Part shown: positions 22,501 through 34,800 of the stretch, piece after piece | How positions within the stretch are numbered: position 1 is the stretch's first letter | Layout of the letters: the number at the start of each line of letters is the position of its first letter | Assembly (NCBI RefSeq): GCF_032854445.1 | Contig: NC_088300.1 | Coordinates: forward strand, 66,624,984 to 66,688,983 | Reading direction: 5' to 3' | DNA from: Liolophura sinensis | Taxonomy: Eukaryota; Mollusca; Polyplacophora; Chitonida; Chitonidae | Length of the DNA: 64,000 nt | Notes under the pieces: model-generated | Told to the model about the DNA's origin: nothing | Database searches by the model: none | What the model saw: only the letters and a program-made list of their open reading frames with translations | Program-made: the position numbers and the translations under genes

Positions 22501-23484
22501 GTGCTGTCAAAATGCCTGACAACAGTACAGGCAGCATCTTCCATCAAATTACCACAAATGATATTATCTATAGATATACTGTACCCCATGGAAATCACAG
22601 CCTGTTTTCACTTAAATATTTCAAAGCTGTCTGAATTGTGAAAGTGGGTGAGTGAGTGAGTGCTTGGGGTTTAACGTCGTACTTAACAATTTTTCAGTCA
22701 TATGACAACGAAGGAATCCTTAAAGTGCATGTAATGTTCCTCCTTGTTGCAGGACGGATTTCCATCGCTCTTTTATCTAGTACTGCTTCACTAAGACGCC
22801 TTACCGAAGGCAAGTAAGCCGCCCTGCCGAGCCATTATCTACCACTCCCGAAGCGCACCCTCTGCCAACTATTGGGGTTGCTTTGTGAAAGTGACAATTT
22901 GGCAAGCGGATGGTTCAGGTGGGCAACCGCGAGTTATTTCATTTCTTGGTAGTCACAGCAGCGATATAGGAAAAATATGTGTCTGTAAGGGATAGCGCTT
23001 CTGTTGTTCTTCTGCTTGATGCGGAGCACAGCTGTAGCGATGTCACACGCAAATCGAATGGTGTGTGGATCATGCCAGTTTTGAACCCGACGACTGAAAC
23101 TTGCAACCGCAATGCATATGTTACTTCAGTTACTCGTCGGAAGAGTAGTTGTATCTTGAGAACAGTACCTGCCCAAACAAAAGGTAAGAAATTACTGAAA
23201 ATAAATGCCGGGTTGTTTCGTTTATTGACTATCATTCAGAGTTAGCTAGCTACATGTTCGTGTGCAGCGCATTGCCAATGTTGCCAACGTCAGGTGGTTG
23301 ACAGTTCACTTTATGGTTATTCATAAGGCATTCATCACTAGCGCACGTCGCGTTAGCCTTTACCTTGACCTGTGGATTTAACTGAGAGTTGTCTAGCTAG
23401 CTCTTCTGCCTTCTTCCAGTTTTCCTCTGCTCTGCTTTTCTCCAACTCGGACTCGAGCCGGGTTAACTTCGTTTTGGTGGCCAT
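3946..23484 (-). CDS. TTC7: Tetratricopeptide repeat protein 7 (TTC7), complete, 20 coding exons
   Basis: TTC7 is the soluble scaffold that, with EFR3 and hyccin/FAM126, holds PI4-kinase IIIalpha at the plasma membrane for PI4P synthesis. Exons on the minus strand, in order: 23364-23484, 22287-22435, 20735-20897, 19699-19975, 19123-19201, 18459-18583, 17747-17801, 16673-16810, 15471-15554, 14973-15077, 14561-14733, 14155-14227, 13573-13733, 12763-12879, 11542-11642, 8113-8256, 7326-7423, 6352-6456, 5142-5233, 3946-4078. They total 2493 nt, 830 aa plus stop, with all phases agreeing and GT-AG borders throughout. The start [15 protein letters not shown] resembles vertebrate TTC7 starts. Other family blocks are [13 protein letters not shown] (near residues 266-278), LLLLLISEA (314-322), [12 protein letters not shown] (379-390), [12 protein letters not shown] (651-662) and the C-terminal [12 protein letters not shown] (816-827). 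TPR-like helices fill the C-terminal half. The length is close to the roughly 840-860 aa of vertebrate TTC7A/B, from which I cannot assign a paralogue. Splice calls are by eye. Confidence 0.96.
4204..4358 (-). mobile_element. SINE-1 fragment in ttc7 intron 19
   Basis: A TTTATTTATTTG tail is followed by GATTGGTGCTTTATACCGTC, CAAGAATATTTCA, a GGTGGGAGGAA block and CCCACGACCATCCGCGGGTT. These match the tail-proximal module of the copy at 6032-6297, in the same orientation. The tRNA-like head is missing. Confidence 0.75.
4515..4651. repeat. 18-bp minisatellite, about 8 units
   Basis: Tandem units of ATGTTTCAATCCAAGACT, with C/T and A/G variation and one 2-bp shortened unit, lie in ttc7 intron 19. 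There are no spacers between units. Confidence 0.9.
6032..6297 (-). mobile_element. Full-length SINE-1 with perfect 11-bp target-site duplication
   Basis: The same 11 bases, CACACAGTGTA, flank the element at 6021-6031 and 6298-6308. Read on the minus strand, it starts with a tRNA-like head containing an A-box-like ATGGCTCAGTTGG and a B-box-like GTGAGTTCAAGTCC. A body follows with GGTTTCCTCCCACCATAATG, then AAGTGAAATATTCTTGAGT, and the tail is CACCAATCAAATGAATAAG. It sits in ttc7 intron 18 and serves as the reference copy for the family in this window. Confidence 0.92.
7548..7785 (-). mobile_element. SINE-2 copy in ttc7 intron 16
   Basis: GTGAGTGCTTGG, a TTTAACGTTGTACTT block, CAGTCATATGAC-like sequence, GTGCATGTAATGTGCCTCCT, GAAGGCAAACAAGC and GGTCAACCAGTC-like sequence all match the full-length copy at 36001-36325 in the same order and orientation. 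The tRNA-end part is lost. Confidence 0.8.
11237..11259. repeat. 23-base poly-G run
   Basis: An uninterrupted run of 23 G on the plus strand in ttc7 intron 15. The length is likely variable between individuals and sensitive to sequencing error. Confidence 0.9.
11791..11912 (-). mobile_element. SINE-1 fragment next to ttc7 exon 15
   Basis: TTTATTTATTCATTTTATTGGCGTT, then CCGTACTCAAGGATATTTCAC and GACCAGCACTATGGTG match the tail half of SINE-1. A more decayed relic (AGATTTATGGCAGGAGGAAA) lies at about 11700-11785. Both are in intron 14. Confidence 0.7.
12955..13066. mobile_element. Foldback (hairpin) element in ttc7 intron 13
   Basis: The left arm (12955-13002) starts GTTACTAAGTGATAGGATAC. 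The right arm (13018-13066) ends with the near complement GTATCCTATCACTGAGTAAC. About 48 bp per arm pair with few mismatches around a loop of about 15 bp. No coding capacity; probably a small inverted-repeat transposon relic. Confidence 0.7.
13083..13315 (-). pseudogene. Decayed duplicate of the ttc7 exon 11/intron 11/exon 12 boundary
   Basis: The sequence at 13083-13130 resembles the start of exon 12 with its acceptor (compare 14213-14260). The sequence at 13262-13315 resembles the end of exon 11 with its donor (compare 14521-14585, including CAACTGTTAAGC, TTGCTCACTT and GCATCCAG). The order and orientation are as in the original. The copied exon 11 end carries an in-frame TAA just before the donor, so it cannot be used productively. 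The duplicate lies in intron 13, directly beside the 26-bp array. Confidence 0.75.
13318..13577 (-). repeat. Ten-unit 26-bp tandem array made of 5' splice sites
   Basis: Exactly 260 bp as ten 26-bp units sharing GTGGACTCACCTGAG on the plus strand. On the minus (sense) strand each consensus unit reads CTCAGGTGAGTCCAC, a strong donor CAG|GTGAGT. The first unit in sense order (13552-13577) holds the real exon 13 donor and the last five exonic bases. Seven units keep CAG|GTGAGT exactly. The unit at 13318 has CAA|GTGAGT. The units at 13344 and 13448 have lost the GT. Confidence 0.95.
15804..16226. mobile_element. Long-inverted-repeat element F1, copy A (ttc7 intron 8)
   Basis: The two halves are rough inverted copies. 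The left half contains TCGAAGTAGG, AGAGAGTTGAAGGCG and GCTTTATGAACCATACT. The right half carries their diverged complements (GGCTCATAAAGCCCACC, CCTTTCAACACTCTTG, CCTTACCTCAT). The whole unit reappears in inverted orientation at 21125-21597. It has no open frame of note. Confidence 0.7.
16300..16382 (-). mobile_element. tRNA-derived SINE head, different family
   Basis: On the minus strand, ATGTGGTTAAGGTGCTTG (A-box-like) and GGTTCAATCCC (B-box) are spaced as in a tRNA promoter. The segment does not fold into a complete tRNA with acceptor stem and is read as a tRNA-derived retroposon relic. Similar sequence is seen at 59589-59665. Confidence 0.5.
16476..16640 (-). mobile_element. SINE-1, 5'-truncated, with perfect 13-bp target-site duplication
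   Basis: TAAAAGCAATCCA occurs at 16463-16475 and 16641-16653. Between them lie a (TTTA)n tail, ATTGGTGTTTTACGCCGTT, CAAGAATATTTCACTTATAC and CAGCATTATGGTGGG, ending within the body. It is a young-looking copy in ttc7 intron 8, about 30 bp from exon 8. Confidence 0.9.
16944..17041. repeat. Inverted repeat in ttc7 intron 7
   Basis: The left arm contains GGGACATCAGGAATTGTCAGCT and the right arm AGCTGACAATTTCTGATATC, with a loop of about 19 bp. Outer blocks GTGCATG...GAGG and CCTCATGCAC extend the pairing. It may be the core of a larger foldback element; no coding capacity. Confidence 0.7.
18249..18451. mobile_element. MITE family M1, copy 2, abutting the ttc7 exon 6 donor
   Basis: The left end follows TA at 18247-18248 and the right end precedes TA at 18452-18453. 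The minus-strand end reads CTGTAATCCTTCAAC, as in copy 1. The exon 6 donor GT is at 18457-18458, so only seven intronic bases (GTACCTA) separate exon 6 from the element. Confidence 0.75.
18803..19012 (-). mobile_element. Nested retroposons: SINE-2 fragment inside a SINE-1 fragment
   Basis: A SINE-1 tail (ATTTGATTAATGTTATACACC, ACTCAATACTATTTCACTTATAC) is interrupted at about 18853 by SINE-2 sequence (GAGTGAGTGAGCGAATGC, TTTAACGTCGTACTTAAC, CAGTCATATGACGATGA). SINE-1 resumes at about 18950 with CAGCATTATGTTGGGAGGAA. Confidence 0.7.
20000..20148 (-). mobile_element. SINE-1 fragment next to ttc7 exon 4
   Basis: TTTATTTTTTTATGTCAATGG, GTGTTTTACACCTTACTC, CCCGGGCGAAACCAACGACC and ATTCGCAGGTTG match the family. 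It starts about 25 bp upstream of the exon 4 acceptor in sense direction and has diverged from the reference copy. Confidence 0.75.
21125..21597. mobile_element. Long-inverted-repeat element F1, copy B (ttc7 intron 2)
   Basis: It is an inverted-orientation copy of 15804-16226. The low end has ATGAAGTAAGGTTCATCTTA, AGTGTTGAAAGGCATTCAAATATT and GGCTTTATGAGCCATACT. The high end has GGTCCATAAAGCCCACC, TTTAACTCTCTCC and GATGCCTACTTCGA. The two ends are imperfect complements of each other. Confidence 0.7.
21645..21975 (-). mobile_element. Two adjacent SINE-1 copies
   Basis: The first (about 21645-21832) has CATTGGCGTTCAATGCCGTA, GGCCAGCATTAT, CTATGACCGGAGAGGAAGCC and AACTCACAGCAGC. The second (about 21838-21975) has GATCGGTGTTTTTCG, CAAGAATATTTCACTTATATG and GCGGCCAGCATCACAGTGGG. 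They lie head to tail in ttc7 intron 2, followed by a short CCACCACC tract near 22010. Confidence 0.75.
22647..22882 (-). mobile_element. SINE-2 with perfect 11-bp target-site duplication
   Basis: TTGTGAAAGTG flanks the element at 22636-22646 and 22883-22893. The copy has the (GTGA)n-type tail, CTTGGGGTTTAACGTCGTAC, CAGTCATATGACAACGAAGG and GAAGGCAAGTAAGCCGCCC. Compared with the copy at 36001, the part after GAGCCATTAT is different and shorter. It is in ttc7 intron 1. Confidence 0.85.
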
Positions 23485-24023
23485 CTCTGGCCAGTCTAAA
23501 TCGAGACTATACTCTCCGAACTAATATCCATCAGATGGAAATGCTACTAATCAGCACCTCTGCACTATTTTAACGGACTATTTTTTTGTAGCTGTTAATA
23601 AACATTAAAAGAGGTCCCCCACATTGATACACAAGTACGTAACCAGCATTGGAAATTGTACGTATTCCAGTAAATGTGTGTTTCAAAGCTTTACGTGTGA
23701 CAAAAAAAAATGCCAAAACTATCCCGAAAACCTGGTCAAACTGCATACTTTACGGCATTGCTGAGGGTTTAATGGCGGAGAAAAAAGTAAAGATAATTTC
23801 CTGTACCGGAACTAGTTTTCATGTCATCAACATTTTCATTATTTTGCAGTTATTCGTCTTTTTTACTTATCTCTGTGCGTAGAAATATTCGCCAAGAGCA
23901 TAAACAAGCCAAAATATTTACAATGAAGACAGAAATGTCGATACCATTTAAATATGCTTTGAAGAGACCTGGGTTTAGAGGCTATGTCCTCCCTCTGCGC
24001 TGCTGGCTGTCCCCACATTCTGT
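23485..24023. promoter_or_regulatory. Divergent promoter interval between ttc7 and rps27a
   Basis: It separates the ttc7 start codon (minus strand, 23482-23484) from the inferred 5'-TOP start of rps27a (plus strand, about 24024). About 540 bp must contain both transcription starts and the ttc7 5' UTR. No coding exon is recognised in it. The open frames there are short and unlike known proteins. No clear TATA box could be assigned. Confidence 0.55.
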
Positions 24024-24054
24024 CTTTTTATCTGGGGCTAGCCGAACTGCGAAG
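24024..24054 (+). other. RPS27A: Probable non-coding 5'-TOP exon 1 of rps27a
   Basis: CTTTTTATCTGG starts with C followed by pyrimidines, the form typical of ribosomal protein mRNAs. The short stretch ends in CGAAG directly before GTGATA, a usable donor. The first coding exon begins exactly at ATG after a TTTTCAG acceptor, so an upstream non-coding exon is required. That this is the one is inferred. Confidence 0.5.
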
Positions 24055-24538
24055 GTGATACACATGTGGAAAGAAAATAATGTCTGAATAATGACCTGTT
24101 TTCGTAGATTGTGTATTCACGGTCATTCATTTAGTGTCTGTTTTCATTAAAAAATTAAAAAGGTTTTGTTTTAGGAGGCTAGCAGCCCCGCTGTTCAGTT
24201 ATCGGGAGTTTTGAAGCCGTGTGCTTCTTGCATTTGGCAGTGTTACAACAACAACACTAATGTTAAACGTGGACTTTCTTTCAAGTTTTTCTTACGCTAA
24301 TCGTTTCCGACCAGGCAGTGGGACCTGATTTTTTTTTCCATCTCCTTTGAAAACTGGATTTCAGTTTTGATTGAATGGTTAGGAATCATTTAATTCTAAT
24401 TCTAATGAAAGATGAGCAAACCAAGTTGCTTTGGTTTCAAAATTTCATTTGTGTTAAATGGAATAGTTGAGACATTTCTTAAACTTAGAGCCAACATAGT
24501 GTGGCATGAATAATGTCCAAGATGAAAACAAGGTGGAA

Positions 24539-24612
24539 CCTCAGTGGCCGAGGTGGTTAGCATGTCTACATGGCTTCTTGACCCAGGAGCCTCTCACCAA
24601 TTAGCCCAAAGC
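24539..24612 (+). mobile_element. SINE-1 head fragment
   Basis: CCTCAGTGGCCGAGGTGGTTAGCA (A-box region) and TTGACCCAGGAGCCTCTCACC match the tRNA-like head of SINE-1. The rest is missing. It is in rps27a intron 1. Confidence 0.7.
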
Positions 24613-25296
24613 TAAGCTGGACGTTCCTACCGTAATAATCAGCTTCACTCGTATAGACTTCCACAAAAAAATTCACAAAAAAACCCCTACCGTATCTTCA
24701 TTATCCACCGAATACCTAAACTGCTGGAAATGTAATATGTCAAAGACAAGCATTCATAAACCATCTTTTAACAGTATCTAGCCATTTAAATTTTTGAATC
24801 GAACAACTCAAACCAACATCTGCCATTTTGGAGTTCATCTTCAGGCAAAGAGATGGGTTGTGAAGATTTTATCCTACCAGACATTCTGTGTTAAGAGTGT
24901 TGCCCAGTAAACAGAATGTTGGGTGGGATAACATTTTTGTGGCCCATCACCCTGCCCGAAGTTAAATTCCAATCATGCCAGATGTGGGTTTGGGTTGTCC
25001 AATTCAAAAATTTCAAACGACTGGATTATTGTTGAAAGGTGATTTACTGTCCTTCCCAGTGGCTTTCTAGTCTCGGGCCATTAATAGTTTGTACAACTAT
25101 CCACAATTTTGACAATCCGTCAAATTTTCGACCGATGCAGTGCAAATTTCTGACTTGGATTGAAGATGATGCTCTGGAAATTTTCTGATCTTCAATAACC
25201 TAGACAATTTTTTTCTTAGTTCCACATTTCTGTAAAATGTTTTAAGACCCTCCATCAAATCCTGAAAAAAATATGTACTTTTTATAATGTTTTCAG

Positions 25297-29261
<3,965 letters not shown>

Positions 29262-29301
29262 AGCACTGATTTCTGTACATTTGCCACAATCTAGTGTGAT
29301 C

Positions 29302-29307
29302 AATAAA
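29302..29307 (+). terminator. PolyA signal of rps27a
   Basis: AATAAA lies 40 bases after the stop codon and is followed within 10 bases by an A-rich stretch. The short 3' UTR fits a ribosomal protein mRNA. Confidence 0.85.
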
Positions 29308-29314
29308 TCATGCA

Positions 29315-31280
29315 AAAAAAATCCTTATACAACTCATCTGTTTACTTACAAATGGCTTGCTTATAAATTTTTCCTCAGTGTGGCAGGGAGCATCGATCAT
29401 ATAATGTATATTTTTGTGGCAAAGCTAGCCTTGTAGCCTTGGTCAAAGGCTTTTGTCATCATCATTTACATGTATTCACTTGCTGGCTACCTCTCTGGCC
29501 GTAAGTGGGAAGGTCTGCAGACGACCTGCGGATGATTGTGGGTTTCCCCCCCCCCCCCCCCCCCCCCCAGGCACTACCTGGTTTCCTTCCACCAAAATGC
29601 TGGCTGCCGTCGCATAGGTGAAATAATCTTGAGTAGGGCGGAAAACACCGATCAAATAAGTACAGCCATTAGTTATGAAAAAATGTGACAAAACAATTTG
29701 TATTGGGCCAATTGGCAAGGTGTACACTAAAATGTGACAACGCCAGTTCTGTTCTGTGATACCTGCAAAGGTTTCCTGTAGGAGCTGAAATAATGTTACA
29801 AAAGACAATAAACACAAGGTAAAGGAACAATGGTCTGAAGGGAGAAATAAACAGGTTTTGATGTAACAAAACTGACTGTAAAGCATTTGATTGGGTTGTC
29901 CAGCCCAACTCAAGAATATTTCTCTTACAAGATGGCTGATGGTCACCACTGCTGAATGCCGCCTGAATGTATCTGAGAAACGTGAAGGTGGAAATCTGGA
30001 ATGTTTTCTGTCAGATTCTGGGATTGATCCCACACCTTATGTGTTCAAGCTATAGTTTGCCCAGTCAAACACTGCTGATAATCGTCAGCCACAGGCAGGC
30101 ACTGTAACATACAAGCTATTCAAAGATCAATCACAATGATAAATGCACGTGCGACGACATACGCGTTACATAATCCAATGAGTGATATCTCTATCTAATA
30201 AATCTGCTAACTTTTATTTGGTACAATTAGGTTGATCTGAAGAGACGCGAGACATTCCATAGGGTCACATTGAGTAAACCAAATACATTTTATTTCCAAA
30301 GCAGCAAACAGAACGATCTAGTCCAGCCTTTAAACAGCAGACGACATAATTATGCAACCTGCGAAACCATGGTGGTTTACCTGTATTTCTCCACGGAGTA
30401 CATTCCTTCATTATCTCGCGAAAACTAATACTTGTAGACCTTACTGAAAACGATTTGGTGGCTTCTGTTTTTTACTTGTTGAAATGAGTGAACTAGTTCT
30501 AAATGAAAGCACGTGAGAAAGCTAACAGCACAGCGGCCACCATCACTTCAGATACGTAGGTGAAGTGGGGAGGGTACAACCAGACAAGACAAGCTTTAGC
30601 AAAGGGACAGTACTCGGTCAGACACTTACACGTGCGCGGCAGACTAGAGGGAAGTATAGGAAAAGGGCGAAGAATCCTATCGTAAAAAAAAAATGCTGGA
30701 TTCAGGTCCTGGTCGCTGCCAAACCTGAATGGATTGGTGCTTTGCTGGTTGATCGCAGAGTTTACCATAAAGACGCTGACGGACATGAAGACTTCCAAAC
30801 AGAAGACAGAAGTTGAACAACATTCTGAGAGGTTCAGGAAACTGGCCAAATCTTCAAATTACTGAATGTTTAACCTCATCCTTGACATCATAATTATTAT
30901 TTATTCACAATCTTAGCCCCTTGAGATACAAGCAAAACAAGGCCTTGAGTCACAACCCATTTTAAATTTTGATATAAATCGAAATACGCTTTATTGAATT
31001 GCGCATTGAAAGAAGTACATGTCCCGCAATTTTTCTCCCTTGCTTTACTATTGCTGTCAGCGTAGAAGTAGTCCCATTTACGAGGAAAACATAGATCCTC
31101 AAGTTTTCCAGCAGAATATTTCATAAGCCATACAGTATCGCAGTGCAATAGTTTTTTCAAGGCTTAAGCAGTGCGCTAAAATCTGAAATATCCAAACAAT
31201 CCACTAGTAATCCCACGGTTTGATTACTTGTACCGATTAGCGGATGGATACCAAATTGAGGTCAGAGGTCGTGGGAGCAG
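29315..31280. other. Intergenic region between rps27a and the CCDC88 gene
   Basis: It contains a SINE-1 at 29480-29662, a tRNA-like B box (GGGATTGATCCC) near 30023, and unassigned open frames. The frames at 30499-30849 and 30897-31160 on the minus strand are the longest that do not look like repeats. I recognise neither, and adjacent splice signals are not convincing. I call no gene here. Confidence 0.5.
29480..29662 (+). mobile_element. SINE-1 copy containing a 23-base poly-C run
   Basis: GCTGGCTACCTCTCTGGCCG, AAGTGGGAAGGTCTGCAG, CTGCGGATGATTGTGGG, then C23 at 29546-29568 where other copies have CCCCCGGGCTC, then GGTTTCCTTCCACCAAAATG and CACCGATCAAATAAG. The tRNA-like head is absent. Confidence 0.88.
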
Positions 31281-31844
31281 GGATGTGATTGGCGGACACC
31301 TGCTGCTCGAATTTACAACATTGTCAAGGGACACGCTAAGTATGAGTGGGACGACACTAGCAGGACTTTTGTGAAGTAATGGAAGGAATGTTGTATGAGA
31401 AATGAATTAGCTGACATTAGTACCGGCGAGTTTCGTGGGCACGTGTGATAAACATGTCGTTTCAGTGGGAATGGCCGGTGATCGGTTGACAGTGGCTAGT
31501 GTTTTTAGGCCGAATTGACCGGTGTTTTGGTGGAGTGGCGACGGGCCGCTGAGAGAGTGTTGTGTGGTGTTGTAGGCTGCCGTGCATGATCATACCTGTC
31601 TTACTTTATCTGCGGTCTCGTCAGTGCGTCTTAGATAGCCACATACCGACCCGCCGCATTCCATTCTATATAATACACGGAATATACCTGCTGTGTTTTA
31701 CGTCTGGAGAAAGTCACCATTCTGCAAGATTGGAATGCTAAAATGCTCTATGTGCAGGGTAGTTTCGTGCTGTGGACCAGACAGGATTTACCTTTACCTA
31801 CGTTAGGATAACTTACTTCTGTGAGTTTAGTATTATAATTACAG
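31280..31844 (+). promoter_or_regulatory. Probable promoter and 5' UTR region of the CCDC88 gene
   Basis: The stretch is more G+C- and CpG-rich than its surroundings between about 31420 and 31630. It holds a GATTGGC (CCAAT-type) motif near 31288. It ends at a possible acceptor ATAATTACAG (31835-31844) before the first recognised coding exon. The transcription start and any 5' UTR intron are inferred. Confidence 0.4.
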
Positions 31845-31871
31845 GCCAAGAGAATTTACGTGCCTGGAATT

Positions 31872-34800
31872 ATGTCTTCTGGAGTGAATTTTATGGCATC
31901 CCCTCTGGTTGTTTGGGTATGTATAAAACTGCTAGTAGTGCTACAAACGTTTAATTTACAATTGACAGATGTGAGTGTTGTAACTGAATGTGCAAGTTTG
32001 AAGTGTTCAGTAAACATGCTTTAGTTTAGAGAAGGTTTTACCTTTACTGATTATGTAACCCCATGGACTGTGGATTTATGGCTCTGTAAATTGTTATGAC
32101 AAATATTGATACTATTTGTTTTGTATGTTCTTACAGTGTTCATGGATCACTTAATTCTGTCTCATCGCATATCCTGTTCTATCATTGTGTTTACCTATAA
32201 TACTGAATTTCTCTAAACTGCTCTTCTGTAAGAAACATGTATCAATATAACATGTTTATTATTCACGATATTTAGGTGAAATTCCTTAAAAGATATATTT
32301 CCTTCACAATTGATATTTCATGCATGCATGTAATTTTGATATTTCATACATGTAATTTCACATTTATTATGTTATTAATAAAATTGACCATATAATGTAT
32401 AACAAATGGAATGGTGCGAAAATCTCATCCCAAGAAATGCTGCATAGCTGGTAGTAAAACAAATTCAAACTTCAGTGTGTCATTTGTTTGGTTATTCAGT
32501 TTTTATGATAAACTGCCTAAAATTTCACTACGGTGTGACTGCAGTTAGGTTTATGAACGGCATAGCCTGAAAGAAATCGACACACCTTGTCAGGTACATA
32601 CACATTTACCCGTCACACCCGTATAGCTGGCAACACCTTAAACCACAGAGCCATACTCATAATGAAATTTCCAATGCAGTATTATAAATCATTCCTTATA
32701 TTGTTGGTTTGTAGATTCATTTTCAAATTCTTCAATTTTTTCAACCGCCGCTGCAACCAATATTTCTAAGCATTCTGGCAGAAGGTGGGGTATAGAGAAA
32801 TGATTTGTACAGAGTCTTTCAATAATATGGTGTACATACATACGTGTGTATCATACGCATGAAAGTTTATCAGCAATTTGCCAAAGGTCGGTGGTTTACA
32901 CTGACATATCAGTTTCCTCCATCCATAAAAGTGACTGCCATTGTATAAAGGAAGTATTGGTGAGTATGGTGGTAGAAAAGAATCAAAAGAAAAAACATAT
33001 TTGTAAGTATTTACTAATCTGGCAGGAAAGAACATTTCTTCGTAAATACTTGTCAGATTTAATGTGTCTTTTACAGGTTGAAACCTTTCAGCCAGAGGGT
33101 TCTGCAGCTCTTCAGTATAAGGATTTATATGATGGGGTCTTTTTGAATGATGTTCTACAGCAAATGTAAGTCACTCACATCTCAGAAAAATATTATAAAG
33201 CTGTGCCTGCATACTCATAGTGTTCTTTCAGCTATAATTGTATGAAGGCCTAATTAACAAATTGTTCAGAGGCAAAATCACGTCATTATTGGTGTTGAGT
33301 TTATTGAGCATGACTACCATAAATTGCTCATGATTGATACATATTAATTTATCTGTCAGATAATTCTGGGCTATTACATCAGTTGTATAACTTTATTTGA
33401 TCACGCAAATTGATAAACTGGAATAAATCAGCACCTTGGAGCGGGTCATGGTGGTCAAAAGTGATTACGTAGTAGCTATGGCACACTAGATGTGGGATCA
33501 AACCTAGCCTTGGACAGAGAACTTCTAGATTCCTTATCTCTCAATCTTTTTGGGGCTTTGTTGAGAATATAAAGTTGTCTGGACTCCAGAGCAGTATCCA
33601 TTTTGGTGAACCTGCAGAAAACCCATTAACATGCCATAATTATTCGTGTATCTTAAAACAAGAAGATTTTATTCTTATCACCTCTTTGTGACATACAGCG
33701 AAATGTGTTCTCTTGACACTTGTCCAACCTTAAACAATATTACAGAAATATCAGTTCAGCATTGCAACAGCAAGACTGAAATATTGCCGATGTGGTGTTA
33801 AACCATAATCATTTATGCGTATAAATGGTACATTTTCTCCTGTCTGTACCCTCAGTGACCCCAGGCCTGGCTATAATAACATCGTCAGAGATGTGGAAGA
33901 TGAAAACACACGTCTCTTAAACTGGGATGTCCTCATCAACAACATCAGAGCTTACTACACAGTAAGTAGTCACTGACTTCATTCCCTGAAATATGGTATC
34001 TGGTGTACTTTGTAATAACCTTTGTGGAATCACCCGCTCTGGCTGTTCGTGGGCCTTTACCTTGGTAACAATAAACTGTCAACAATGTTTTTGTGATCAT
34101 TATTTACGCAGTTTAGCTTTATTTGGTGACCACTTGTCCTCCACCATCAAGATGTACATACCTCTACATCACACATGGGAAAGTTTGTCAGTAACTTGCC
34201 ACAGGGCGTTGGTTTACCCTGGGCACTGTGGCTTCCTACACTCATAAAATCAATCGCTGTCATATTTAGGTGAAAAATCTTAATTATGGTAGTAAAAAAC
34301 TATTAACTGAATAAATCGGAATTACCAGTCTCTTTCGTGTAATACTAATGCATAAGAAATGGGACTTTAGACCAGACTATATGAAAGCAATACCATGCGT
34401 AAGACTTAATGCACTTTTCAGTGACTGCATAAATATGTACTTGAATTATAGCAAAGGTTTTCAAATGTTGAACAGTGTTGTGGTAGCTAATGCCAGGTGC
34501 TAGATGTGGGAGATATATTAATTGTTATCGGTAGGCTACTACACAGTATGTATGGGGAAAGTATGCTTTACCATGTATTACTATGACTGCGTAGCTGAAT
34601 TCCTACTCGTGACTTGTAGTGAGTTAAGTTATGCAAAGCTCTGAACATGACTCTGACTTACACACACCATAGTTTGTCATATGATTACTATCGCCAATTG
34701 TTTTGCTGATAAATCATGACCTGAGACTTTAGTGATGTAGTACCTATGTATATGTATTTCTTAAATCTCATATGGATGACGGTGAATATGTGTGTGTGTG

